A stretch of 35,275 nt of DNA from Candidatus Flavonifractor merdipullorum. Lineage in GTDB: Bacteria; Bacillota; Clostridia; Oscillospirales; Oscillospiraceae. A program made the position numbers and the translations under genes. The notes beneath the pieces are model-generated. The model made no database searches, was not told where the DNA came from, and saw nothing but the letters and a program-made list of their open reading frames with translations. The first letter of the stretch is position 1; every line of letters begins with the position of its first letter. The stretch spans positions 1 through 35,275 of the forward strand of contig DXGA01000105.1 of the NCBI GenBank assembly GCA_019114165.1. Reading direction: 5' to 3'. Shown piece by piece: positions 24,360 through 31,683 of this stretch.

Positions 24360-25223
24360 TCACTGGAGCAGGTCGGGGCCGGGCAGGTCCATCTGACGCT
24401 TTCGTCCGGCCGACCAGGCCAGCTTTTCGGCCAGCGCCTGGTCGTCGCCCTGGGCCAGCACCTGACGGTAGGCCTGCAAGTTGGCTTCCAGCCGGTCCAC
24501 CGCTTCTATCAGCGCCGGACGGTTCATGGAGAAGAGCTGGGTCCACAGCCCCACATCCAGCGCCGCCACCCGGGTACAGCCGCGGAAGGAGGAGCCCTCA
24601 AAGCCCCGGCACTCAAAGAGCTTTTCGTCGTCGCAGACGCTGACGGCGATGATGTGCATCATCTGGCTGGTATAGGCGATCATGGCGTCGTGGGCCTCCG
24701 GGGTGGTGGGGCACACGTCCCGGCAGCCCAGATGGTCCGCCATGCGGCCCATCAGGTCCATGTGTTCCTTGGTGCTCTCCTTTCGGGGGGTGAGGATCAG
24801 GTGGGAGCCCTGGAACATCTCCCCAAAGGCGTGTTCCACGCCGGAAAATTCGGTACCCGCCATGGGGTGACAGCCGATGAAATCCACCTCGGGGGGCAGA
24901 CATTTGGCCGCTTCCATCACGGCGGTCTTGACGCCGCACACGTCGGTGACCAGAGAGCCGGGCTTGAACCGGTCCTTGAACTGCTCCAGATAGCGGACGA
25001 TTCCCTTGGGATGGAGGGCAAGAATGGTGACGTCGGCCTGGGGAATGACGGCGTCGGGGTCGTCGGTGACCCGGTCGCCCACTCCGTGCTCCCGGGCAAA
25101 GCGCAAGGTCGGCTCGGAGACGTCCACACCCACGATCTCGTAGCCCTCAAAGCCTTTCAGGCCCAGCGCCAGAGAGCCGCCGATGAGACCGAGACCCACA
25201 ATGACAATGGTCTTCTTGTCCAT
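24360..25223 (-). CDS. tyrA: Prephenate dehydrogenase
   Basis: The 287-residue enzyme is a TyrA-family prephenate dehydrogenase, which oxidatively decarboxylates prephenate to 4-hydroxyphenylpyruvate in tyrosine synthesis. The NAD-binding motif GLGLIGGS is at residues 10-17, the family block DFIGCHPMAGTEFSG with the catalytic His region near 114-128, and EAHDAMIAYTSQMMHI further on. No C-terminal ACT domain is present, so feedback control is more likely at aroF and by attenuation. It starts 3 nt after the stop of aroF, and its Shine-Dalgarno GGGAGGTG lies within the last aroF codons, so the two are translated together. Confidence 0.96.
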   Translation of the reverse strand: MDKKTIVIVGLGLIGGSLALGLKGFEGYEIVGVDVSEPTLRFAREHGVGDRVTDDPDAVIPQADVTILALHPKGIVRYLEQFKDRFKPGSLVTDVCGVKTAVMEAAKCLPPEVDFIGCHPMAGTEFSGVEHAFGEMFQGSHLILTPRKESTKEHMDLMGRMADHLGCRDVCPTTPEAHDAMIAYTSQMMHIIAVSVCDDEKLFECRGFEGSSFRGCTRVAALDVGLWTQLFSMNRPALIEAVDRLEANLQAYRQVLAQGDDQALAEKLAWSAGRKRQMDLPGPDLLQ

Positions 25224-25226
25224 CTC

Positions 25227-26246
25227 TTACACCTCCCGGCCCACGGCCTGGGCGATGGGGACCAGTTTATCCATCACGTTCTGGAACTGCTCGGGGGTGA
25301 TGGACTGCGCGCCGTCACACAGGGCGTTTTTGGGGTCGTTGTGGACCTCGATGATGAGGCCGTCCGCCCCGGCGGCCACCGCCGCCATGGCCATCCGCTC
25401 CACCATCCAGGCCTTGCCGCAGGCGTGGGAGGGGTCCACCACCACCGGCAGGTGGGACAGCTGCTTCACCGCCAGCACGGCGGACAGGTCCAGGGTGTTG
25501 CGGGTGAAGGTCTCAAAGGTGCGGATGCCACGCTCGCAGAGGATGACGTTCTGATTGCCCCCGGCCATGATGTACTCGGCGGACATGAGCCACTCTTCGA
25601 TGGTGGAGGAGAGGCCCCGCTTGAGCAAAATGGGTTTATTGGTCTCCCGGCCCAGCTTTTTGAGGAGGTCGAAGTTCTGCATATTCCGGGCCCCCACCTG
25701 GATCACGTCCACGCACTCCTGGAAGAGGTCGATGTACTCGGTGCTCATGATCTCGGTGACCACCGGCAGGCCGGTCTCCCTGCGGGCGCGGCGGAGCAGC
25801 TCCAGCCCCTCGCACTCCAGCCCCTGGAAGGAGTAAGGAGAAGTACGGGGCTTGAACGCGCCGCCCCGCAGGGCGCAGGCCCCGCTCTTCTGCACTTCTT
25901 TGGCGATGCCCACGATTTGATTTTCACTCTCCACCGAACAGGGTCCGGCGATGACGGCCAGCTTTTTGCCGCCGATGGCCGCCCCGTTGGGCAGGGAGAT
26001 CACGGTATCATCCGGGTGGTATTTGCGGTTGGCCTTCTTGTACGGCTCGCTGACCCGCATGACCCGCTCCACGCCGGGCAGCTGCTCCAGCATCTCCTGG
26101 TCAATGTTGGCGGCGTTACCCTCCGCGCCCAGGATGGTGGTCTCCGAGCCCTTGGAGACCATCACGTTGACCCCGCCGGCCTTCATAGCGGCAATGGCTT
26201 CCTGAAGCTGCTGGGCGGTAAAATCCGGTTTCATAATGACGACCAT
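25227..26246 (-). CDS. aroF: 3-deoxy-7-phosphoheptulonate synthase (DAHP synthase), Thermotoga/Bacillus type
   Basis: This 339-residue enzyme makes DAHP from phosphoenolpyruvate and erythrose 4-phosphate, the first step of aromatic amino acid synthesis. The N-terminal 75 residues (from MVVIMKP) form the ferredoxin-like regulatory domain of class I-beta enzymes, where tyrosine or phenylalanine binds in Thermotoga. Catalytic blocks are IAGPCSVES, RGGAFKPRTSPYSFQG, VGARNMQNF, LLKRGLSST and VVDPSHACGK. The start ATG 26246 has AAGGAGG 9 nt upstream. It is the first gene of aroF-tyrA and sits behind the Tyr-codon attenuator. Confidence 0.96.
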   Translation of the reverse strand: MVVIMKPDFTAQQLQEAIAAMKAGGVNVMVSKGSETTILGAEGNAANIDQEMLEQLPGVERVMRVSEPYKKANRKYHPDDTVISLPNGAAIGGKKLAVIAGPCSVESENQIVGIAKEVQKSGACALRGGAFKPRTSPYSFQGLECEGLELLRRARRETGLPVVTEIMSTEYIDLFQECVDVIQVGARNMQNFDLLKKLGRETNKPILLKRGLSSTIEEWLMSAEYIMAGGNQNVILCERGIRTFETFTRNTLDLSAVLAVKQLSHLPVVVDPSHACGKAWMVERMAMAAVAAGADGLIIEVHNDPKNALCDGAQSITPEQFQNVMDKLVPIAQAVGREV

Positions 26247-26278
26247 GGTAAAATTCCTCCTTGACGGTGCGGGAAAAC

Positions 26279-26315
26279 AGAAAAAACCGCGGCGGCCCAA
26301 TGGGCTGCCGCGGTT
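26279..26315 (-). terminator. Attenuator terminator upstream of aroF
   Basis: On the - strand AACCGCGGC (26315-26307) and the next five bases after one mismatch pair with 26298-26285 around a 3-nt loop, a 14-position stem with a single C/A mismatch. Six T follow, then CTGTTTT. It lies between the leader peptide and aroF, 33 nt before the aroF ATG, so it can only act as an attenuator. Confidence 0.9.
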
Positions 26316-26388
26316 CCAGGTTCCCAGATATCACATTGGGGGCTTGGACCTTTCCTGACAGGCCGTTATGGGCACGAACCATCGCCGG
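26308..26388 (-). promoter_or_regulatory. Predicted antiterminator of the aroF attenuator
   Basis: On the - strand CCG, four unpaired bases and UGGUUC (26388-26376), which lie in codons 19-23 of the leader peptide, are complementary to GAACCGCGG (26316-26308), the 5' arm of the terminator. This gives 6 + 3 pairs including one U-G. CCCAATG (26340-26334) can also pair with CATTGGG (26302-26296) in the terminator loop and 3' arm. A ribosome held at the Tyr codons would leave UGGUUC free; one at the stop codon would cover it. Confidence 0.55.
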
Positions 26389-26443
26389 TGCTGACATAAT
26401 AGCAACGGTAATAGTCGTATCCATAAGCAAAGCGGCTGGTCAT
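26366..26443 (-). CDS. Tyrosine-rich leader peptide of the aroF-tyrA operon
   Basis: A 25-codon open frame begins at ATG 26443 with GGAGG 9 nt upstream. Its residues 5-16 read FAYGYDYYRCYY, giving six Tyr codons (7, 9, 11, 12, 15, 16) and one Phe codon out of 25. It ends ...GSCP before TAA. It follows a strong promoter and precedes an intrinsic terminator, all upstream of the first enzyme and the tyrosine-specific dehydrogenase. This is the arrangement of ribosome-mediated attenuation, as in E. coli pheA and trp; low charged tRNA-Tyr would stall the ribosome and allow aroF-tyrA transcription. The peptide itself need have no function. A small working protein is less likely but not excluded. 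Confidence 0.85.
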   Translation of the reverse strand: MTSRFAYGYDYYRCYYVSTGDGSCP

Positions 26444-26477
26444 GGTCCGTGTCCTCCCCTCTTTTGACGTTATCGCA

Positions 26478-26506
26478 ACTTTAGCACTTTTTGGTGGTAA
26501 AGTCAA
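26478..26506 (-). promoter_or_regulatory. Promoter of the aroF-tyrA operon
   Basis: TTGACT (26506-26501), a 17-bp spacer and TAAAGT (26483-26478) on the - strand, beginning 12 bp after the cysK stop. Transcription should start near 26471, about 28 nt before the leader peptide ATG. Confidence 0.8.
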
Positions 26507-26517
26507 GAGGGAATTTT

Positions 26518-27444
26518 TCAGTCCTGCCGGTCCTGATAGATGCCGGTGGAGAGGTAGCGCTCGCCGGTGTCGGGCAGGACGGCCACGATGGTTTTGCCTG
26601 CAAACTCCGGCCGCTGGGCCAGGGTACGGGCCGCCCAGGCCGCCGCGCCGGAGGAGATGCCCACCAAAAGGCCCTCGGTGCGGGCCAGCTTCCACGCCGC
26701 GGCGCAGGCCTCCTCGCCGGGGACGGTGAAGACCTCGTCGATGACGCTCCGGTCCAGCACGCCGGGCACAAAGCCCGCGCCGATGCCCTGGATGCGGTGG
26801 GGTCCGCCCTTGCCCCCCGACAGCACGGGAGATTCGGCAGGCTCCACGGCGATGATCTTGATGTTGGGGTTATGCTCCTTGAGGTAACGGCCCGCTCCGG
26901 TGAGGGTGCCGCCCGAGCCCACGCCGGCCACCAGCACGTCGATGGTCCCCTCGGTGTCCCGCCACAGCTCGGGGCCGGTGGTCTCATAGTGGGCCTTGGC
27001 GTTGGCGGGGTTGTTGAACTGGTCGGGCATCCAGGCCCCAGGGGTGGAATCCAGCAGCTCCTTGGCCTTGGCGATGGCGCCGCCCATGCCCTTGGCCCCT
27101 TCGGTGAGGACCAGCTGGGCGCCCAGAGCGGAGAGAAGGGCGCGGCGCTCGGCGCTCATGGTCTCCGGCATGGTGAGGATCACCCGGTAGCCCAGTACCA
27201 CCGCCTGCCAGGCCAGTCCCACGCCGGTGTTGCCGCTGGTGGGTTCGATGATGACCCCGCCGGGCTTGAGCTTGCCGCACGCTTCGGCGTCCCGGATCAT
27301 GTAAAGCGCGGCCCGGTCCTTGGCCGACGAGAGGGGATTGAACGCTTCCACCTTGGCCAGTACGTTGGTACCCGGCGCATACCGCCCCAGACGCAGCAGC
27401 GGGGTATTGCCCACCAGGGCGGTGAGATCGTTGGCAATGTGCAT
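26518..27444 (-). CDS. cysK: Cysteine synthase (O-acetylserine sulfhydrylase)
   Basis: The 308-residue enzyme is a PLP-dependent cysteine synthase. The start LTALVGNTPLLRL, the cofactor Lys 42 in NPLSSAKDRAAL, the substrate loop PTSGNTGVGLAW, the phosphate-binding GSGGTLTGAGRYLKE, and the C-terminal GISSGAA are all as in CysK/CysM. It makes cysteine from O-acetylserine and sulfide. AGGAGG is 8 nt before the ATG. No terminator is visible between its stop and the aroF promoter 12 bp on, so some read-through into the aroF leader is likely. It is transcribed divergently from the homocysteine methyltransferase-family gene. Confidence 0.96.
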   Translation of the reverse strand: MHIANDLTALVGNTPLLRLGRYAPGTNVLAKVEAFNPLSSAKDRAALYMIRDAEACGKLKPGGVIIEPTSGNTGVGLAWQAVVLGYRVILTMPETMSAERRALLSALGAQLVLTEGAKGMGGAIAKAKELLDSTPGAWMPDQFNNPANAKAHYETTGPELWRDTEGTIDVLVAGVGSGGTLTGAGRYLKEHNPNIKIIAVEPAESPVLSGGKGGPHRIQGIGAGFVPGVLDRSVIDEVFTVPGEEACAAAWKLARTEGLLVGISSGAAAWAARTLAQRPEFAGKTIVAVLPDTGERYLSTGIYQDRQD

Positions 27445-27474
27445 TGTGATGCCTCCTTCTGTTTGGTTGCACCC

Positions 27475-27503
27475 AGTATAACACCTATTTTCCCACCTGT
27501 CCA
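27475..27503 (-). promoter_or_regulatory. Promoter of cysK
   Basis: TGGACA (27503-27498), a 17-bp spacer and TATACT (27480-27475) with TG one base upstream (extended -10) on the - strand. Confidence 0.75.
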
Positions 27504-27510
27504 GTGGGAA
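27490..27510. promoter_or_regulatory. Inverted repeat over the cysK -35, possible operator
   Basis: TTCCCAC (27490-27496) and GTGGGAA (27504-27510) are exact inverted copies with a 7-bp gap. The gap contains most of the -35 hexamer, so a bound dimer would block cysK. It is 11 bp from the -35 of the divergent promoter at 27522 and could affect both. The regulator is unknown. Confidence 0.5.
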
Positions 27511-27521
27511 TTTTCAGCCCC

Positions 27522-27550
27522 TTGCTTTTTCCGGGCGCTTTGTATATACT
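27522..27550 (+). promoter_or_regulatory. Promoter of the homocysteine methyltransferase-family gene
   Basis: TTGCTT (27522-27527), a 17-bp spacer and TATACT (27545-27550). The leader of about 50 nt is too short for an SAM riboswitch. Confidence 0.7.
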
Positions 27551-27610
27551 GGGTAGGATTCCGATCATTCTAAATTGAGATGAACATGTTTCAGGAGGAT
27601 TTTTTCAATT

Positions 27611-28846
27611 ATGGACACCATTCCCTTGTGTCTGCCCCTGGTGCTGGACGGCGCCACCGGCAGCGAACTTCTGCGCCGCGGCATGCCCGCCGGCGTATGT
27701 ACCGAACAGTGGGTGCTGGAGCACCCGGAAACGCTGCTGGAACTCCAGCGCGCCTATGTGGAGGCCGGCGCTCAGGTGCTGCTGGCCCCCACCTTCGGCG
27801 CCAATGCCCTCAGACTCAAGGCCCACGGCCTCGCCGACGCGGTGGCCGACTATAACCGCCGACTGGTGGCCCTCACCCGTCAGGCCGCAGGTCCCTCCGT
27901 GCTGGTGGCCGGCGACCTGGCCCCCACCGGCAAGCGTATCCTTCCCTTTGGCCACGTCTCCTTCGAGCGCTTGGTGGAGGTCTACACCCAGCAGGCCGCC
28001 GCTCTGGAGGAGGCCGGGGTGGACCTCTACGTCATCGAGACCATGGTCTCCATGGCCGAAGCCAGAGCCGCCGTGCTGGCCGTCCGGTCGGTGTCACAAA
28101 AACCGGTGCTGGTCACCTTCACCTGTGACGACGACGGCCGCACCCCCTACGGCACCGACGTGCTGGCCGCCCTCATCGTCATGCAGGGCATGGGGGTGTC
28201 CGCCTTTGGCATCAACTGCTCCGAAGGCCCCGCCGTGGTCGCTCAGCAGCTGGAACGCCTGACCCCTTACGCTTCCATTCCCCTCATTGCCAAGCCCTCT
28301 GCCGGGCTGCCTGACGCCCAGGGCGCCTATCCCTGCTCCGCCGCTGATTTCGTTGCCGCCGTGCCCGCCATGGCCCAGGCCGGGGTACGCCTCTTCGGCG
28401 GCTGCTGCGGCGCAGGTCCCGACGTGATTGCTTCCCTCCGCCAGGCGGTTGGGCAGGTGGACTTCTCTTCCTTCACCCCCCCGGAGCATGACCCAGACGT
28501 CATCCCCTGCGCCAGCGAGACCGAAGCCCGCTTCATCACCCCAGACGTGGACGTGGGCGAGACCATCGAGTGCACCCCCGACCTGCTGGAGGACATTCTG
28601 GAGGCCGAGGAGGACTGCCCCCAGGGCGCGCTGAAGATCGCCATTCTGGAGGAGGACGACCTGGCCCTCTTTGCGGAAAACCAGTACGCCGTCAAAGACG
28701 CCCTGTGCCTCTGGTCGGACGTGCCCGAGCTGCTGGAAGGCGCCCTGCGGGTCTATCAGGGCCGCGCCTTCTGGGACGGCACCGGCGAGCTGGAAGAGGA
28801 TTTTCTGGCGTCCATGCGGGAAAAATACGGCCTGGTGCTCCTTTGA
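27611..28846 (+). CDS. Homocysteine S-methyltransferase-family protein with C-terminal extension
   Basis: The first 285 of 411 residues form a homocysteine-binding barrel as in MmuM, BHMT and the N-terminal module of MetH: VLDGATGSELLRRGM at the start, APTFGAN, and the zinc ligands Cys 203 (GINCSEG) and Cys 265/266 (FGGCCGAGP). The remaining 125 residues are acidic (LLEDILEAEEDCPQG) and match no module I recognise; there is no cobalamin or folate domain. AGGAGG lies 11 nt before the ATG. It probably moves a methyl group to homocysteine to make methionine, perhaps with separate corrinoid or folate proteins. Its divergent neighbour is cysK, which fits sulfur amino acid metabolism. Confidence 0.85.
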   Translation: MDTIPLCLPLVLDGATGSELLRRGMPAGVCTEQWVLEHPETLLELQRAYVEAGAQVLLAPTFGANALRLKAHGLADAVADYNRRLVALTRQAAGPSVLVAGDLAPTGKRILPFGHVSFERLVEVYTQQAAALEEAGVDLYVIETMVSMAEARAAVLAVRSVSQKPVLVTFTCDDDGRTPYGTDVLAALIVMQGMGVSAFGINCSEGPAVVAQQLERLTPYASIPLIAKPSAGLPDAQGAYPCSAADFVAAVPAMAQAGVRLFGGCCGAGPDVIASLRQAVGQVDFSSFTPPEHDPDVIPCASETEARFITPDVDVGETIECTPDLLEDILEAEEDCPQGALKIAILEEDDLALFAENQYAVKDALCLWSDVPELLEGALRVYQGRAFWDGTGELEEDFLASMREKYGLVLL

Positions 28847-28889
28847 TTTGACAGCCTGCAATCCCACGCACGGCATGAGAAACAGCCCT

Positions 28890-28922
28890 TCCGTCCCCCG
28901 ATTTTGGGGGACGGATTTTTTT
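28890..28922 (+). terminator. Terminator after the homocysteine methyltransferase-family gene
   Basis: TCCGTCCCCC (28890-28899) pairs perfectly with 28906-28915 around a 6-nt loop, followed by seven T. Confidence 0.92.
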
Positions 28923-28942
28923 CCTCTTGTCCAAATTGCCAA

Positions 28943-28972
28943 TTGACGAACCCGGTGGTTTTGTTTTACCAT
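28943..28972 (+). promoter_or_regulatory. Probable promoter of nrdD
   Basis: TTGACG (28943-28948), an 18-bp spacer and TACCAT (28967-28972). The -10 is weak, so the promoter may need other factors or be moderate in strength. Confidence 0.5.
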
Positions 28973-28995
28973 AGAGTCCGCCGAATTGTGCCGGA

Positions 28996-29011
28996 ACACA
29001 ATATCTTGTGG
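28996..29011. promoter_or_regulatory. NrdR box in the nrdD leader
   Basis: ACACAATATCTTGTGG matches the palindromic 16-bp NrdR box (ACACWATATWTWGTGT-like) at nearly every position. NrdR is the ATP/dATP-sensing repressor of ribonucleotide reductase genes. The box lies about 17 bp downstream of the predicted transcription start, in a position suited to repression. A second, very degenerate copy may exist about 30 bp upstream (28966-28981). Part of it also forms an inverted repeat ATTGTG (28985-28990) / CACAAT (28997-29002). Confidence 0.75.
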
Positions 29012-29073
29012 GTCCATTTTTTTAGACTACAAAATCCCGGATGTTTCCCGGGGAGAGAGGAGCACTGATTTTC

Positions 29074-31401
29074 ATGACGGTCAGTTCCATTCGCAAGCGT
29101 GACGGACGTCTGATGGCTTTCCACGAGGAGAAGATCGCTTCCGCCATTGGCCGGGCGTTCCACGCCTCCTACACCGACGGTCTGGACCAGGAGGAGGCCG
29201 CCCAGCGTCTGGCCGACCAGGTCTGTTCCATTCTGGACCGGGAAGGAGAACCGGAGCCTGACGTGGAGCACATCCAGGATCTGGTGGAACAGGTCCTGAT
29301 GGACAACGGTTACGACCAGACCGCCAAAGCCTACATCCTCTACCGGGAAGAGCGCAGCCGCGCCCGGGAGATGAATACCCGTCTCATGAAGACCTATGAG
29401 GACATCACCTTCTCCAAGGCCAAGGATTCCGACATCAAGCGGGAAAACGCCAACATCGACGGCGACACCGCCATGGGCTCCATGCTCAAGTTTGGCTCCG
29501 AGGGCGCCAAGCAGTTTTACGACATGTTCGTCCTCAACCCCGACCATGCCCGGGCCCACCGGGAGGGCGACATCCACATCCATGACCTGGACTTTCTGAC
29601 CCTCACCACCACCTGCTGCCAGATCGACATCAAAAAACTCTTCCACGGCGGCTTTTCCACCGGTCACGGCACCCTGCGGGAGCCCAACGACATCGCCTCC
29701 TATGCCGCTCTGGCCTGCATCGCCATCCAGTCCAACCAGAACGACCAGCACGGCGGACAGGCCATCGTCAACTTTGACTACGGCATGGCCGACGGCGTGC
29801 GCAAGACCTTCCAGCGCCTCTACCGGCAGGATATGGCCCGCGCCCTCACCCTGCTGTGCGACCTGCCCGACCCCGAGCAGACGCTGAAGGAGATCATGGC
29901 CCGGATCAAGGAGGAAACCGGCCTTTATCCCACGCTGGAGGGCTGCGAAGCCTACTGCAAGGTGGAAAAAGAGGTGCTGGTGGAGCGCTTCGGCCACGCC
30001 GACGAGATCGAAAAGGCCCAGAAGTTCTCTCACGTCCGCGCCGTGAAGGAGACCGACCGCGCCACCTATCAGGCCATGGAAGCCCTCATCCACAACCTCA
30101 ACACCATGCACTCCCGGGCCGGCGCTCAGACCCCCTTCTCCTCCATCAACTACGGTATGGATACCTCTCCCGAAGGCCGCATGGTGATGAAGAACATCCT
30201 TCTCACCACCGAGGCCGGTCTGGGCGGCGGCGAGACCCCCATCTTCCCCATCCAGATCTTCCGCGTCAAAGAGGGAGTCAACTATAATCCCGGCGAGCCC
30301 AACTACGATCTCTTCCAGCTGGCCATCCGCTGCTCGGCCAAGCGGCTCTTCCCCAACTTCTCCTTTATCGACGCCCCCTTTAACCTCCAGTACTACGATC
30401 CCAAGCGTCCCGAGACCGAGATCGCCTACATGGGCTGCCGTACCCGGGTCATCGGCAACGTCTGCGACCCCAGCCGTGAGATCTGCAACGGCCGCGGCAA
30501 CCTGTCCTTCACCACCATCAACCTGCCCCGTCTGGCCATTCTGGCCAACGGCGATCTGGACGTCTTTTTCTCCAGCCTGGACAAGATGATGGATCTGTGC
30601 GTGGACCAGCTGCTGGAGCGCTTTGAGATCCAGTGCCGCAAGCACGTCTATAACTTCCCCTTCCTCATGGGACAGGGGGTGTGGCTGGACTCCGACAAGC
30701 TCCATTGGGAGGACGAGGTGCGCCAGGTGCTGCGCCACGGCACCCTGTCTGTGGGCTTTATCGGCCTTGCCGAGACCCTGGTCTCCCTGATGGGGGTCCA
30801 CCACGGTCAGAGCGCCGAGGCCCAGGCCCTGGGTCTGCGCATCATCAGCCACATGAGAGAGCGGATGGACCAGGAGAGCGAAAAGCGCAACCTGAATTTC
30901 TCCCTGCTGGCCACTCCGGCGGAAGGCCTCTCCGGCCGCTTCATCCGCATGGACAAGGAGCGCTTCGGCGTGCTGCCCGGCATCACCGACCGGGAGTATT
31001 ACACCAACTCCTTCCATGTCCCCGTCTACTTCCCCATCTCCGCCTATGACAAGATCCGCATCGAGGCCCCCTATCACGCCCTCACCAACGCCGGTCACAT
31101 CAGCTACATTGAGATGGACGGCGACCCCACCGACAATCTGGAGGCCTTTGAAAAGGTCATCCGCTGCATGAAGGAGAGCGGCATCGGCTACGGCTCGGTC
31201 AACCATCCGGTGGACCGGGACCCGGTGTGCGGCTTCTCGGGCATCATCGGCGACCGCTGCCCCGGCTGCGGCCGCACCGAAGCCGACGGCGTGCCCTTTG
31301 AGCGCATCCGCCGCATCACCGGCTATCTGGTGGGCACCCTGGACCGCTTCAACAACGCCAAGCGGGCCGAGGAGCGGGACCGGGTCAAGCACGGTATCTG
31401 A
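29074..31401 (+). CDS. nrdD: Anaerobic ribonucleoside-triphosphate reductase
   Basis: The 775-residue enzyme is a class III ribonucleotide reductase, making dNTPs in oxygen-free conditions. An ATP-cone occupies residues 1-95 (VSSIRKRDGRLMAFHEEKIASAI). The barrel carries the conserved CCQIDIKKLFHGGFSTG and GCRTRVIGN blocks. Near the C-terminus the zinc site is VCGFSG ... CPGCG, with Asp where E. coli has the first Cys; other clostridial enzymes look similar. The glycyl radical site is in RRITGYLVGTLDRFNNAK. Start ATG 29074 is chosen for AGGAG 11 nt upstream and the family N-terminus, over 29041. It needs NrdG, encoded two genes downstream, and is probably repressed by NrdR. Confidence 0.97.
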   Translation: MTVSSIRKRDGRLMAFHEEKIASAIGRAFHASYTDGLDQEEAAQRLADQVCSILDREGEPEPDVEHIQDLVEQVLMDNGYDQTAKAYILYREERSRAREMNTRLMKTYEDITFSKAKDSDIKRENANIDGDTAMGSMLKFGSEGAKQFYDMFVLNPDHARAHREGDIHIHDLDFLTLTTTCCQIDIKKLFHGGFSTGHGTLREPNDIASYAALACIAIQSNQNDQHGGQAIVNFDYGMADGVRKTFQRLYRQDMARALTLLCDLPDPEQTLKEIMARIKEETGLYPTLEGCEAYCKVEKEVLVERFGHADEIEKAQKFSHVRAVKETDRATYQAMEALIHNLNTMHSRAGAQTPFSSINYGMDTSPEGRMVMKNILLTTEAGLGGGETPIFPIQIFRVKEGVNYNPGEPNYDLFQLAIRCSAKRLFPNFSFIDAPFNLQYYDPKRPETEIAYMGCRTRVIGNVCDPSREICNGRGNLSFTTINLPRLAILANGDLDVFFSSLDKMMDLCVDQLLERFEIQCRKHVYNFPFLMGQGVWLDSDKLHWEDEVRQVLRHGTLSVGFIGLAETLVSLMGVHHGQSAEAQALGLRIISHMRERMDQESEKRNLNFSLLATPAEGLSGRFIRMDKERFGVLPGITDREYYTNSFHVPVYFPISAYDKIRIEAPYHALTNAGHISYIEMDGDPTDNLEAFEKVIRCMKESGIGYGSVNHPVDRDPVCGFSGIIGDRCPGCGRTEADGVPFERIRRITGYLVGTLDRFNNAKRAEERDRVKHGI

Positions 31402-31434
31402 TTTTTTCTGTTTTTTCAAACTTTTTTCTTTTTC

Positions 31435-31477
31435 AGTGCGTCCAAGGCATATCTGCCCTGGACGCACTTCCCTTTTC
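31435..31477 (+). terminator. Probable terminator after nrdD
   Basis: AGTGCGTCCA (31435-31444) pairs perfectly with TGGACGCACT (31459-31468), with two further inner pairs. The tail CCCTTTTCC is only modestly T-rich, so termination may be partial and allow read-through to nrdG. The rest of 31478-31600 is AT-rich with no clear site. Confidence 0.6.
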
Positions 31478-31604
31478 CTCCACTTGAGGGTCATTTTGCT
31501 CTGGGAACGAGGTATTTGTTCATTCAAATTCCATTATTATACCATTTGGGGCCTTGCTTTGATTATCTGTTATAAAAAGAAGTTCCGATATATGAAACAT
31601 TTGC

Positions 31605-31633
31605 TTGCTTTTTCGACACATATGCATTATAAT
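31605..31633 (+). promoter_or_regulatory. Promoter of the CAT-nrdG-nudix-trmN6-rsmI cluster
   Basis: TTGCTT (31605-31610), a 17-bp spacer and a perfect TATAAT (31628-31633), about 50 nt before the acetyltransferase start. Confidence 0.8.
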
Positions 31634-31683
31634 GTTGATTCCGAATGGGCGCGCTCCCTATATGTGGGAAAGGAGGAAACGAC

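Noticed and set aside
26300-26330. T-box riboswitch upstream of aroF, because TGGAACCGCGG resembles the T-box antiterminator core
   Set aside because: The usual AGGGTGGNACCGCG with its CGTCCCT partner is missing, and TGGA would fit a discriminator U rather than the A of tRNA-Tyr or tRNA-Phe. The leader, about 155 nt from start to terminator, is occupied by a peptide frame rather than a stem I. The Tyr-rich peptide explains the region better.
28966-31527. 853-codon open frame antisense to nrdD
   Set aside because: Same artefact: it mirrors nrdD codon use and has no recognisable domain.
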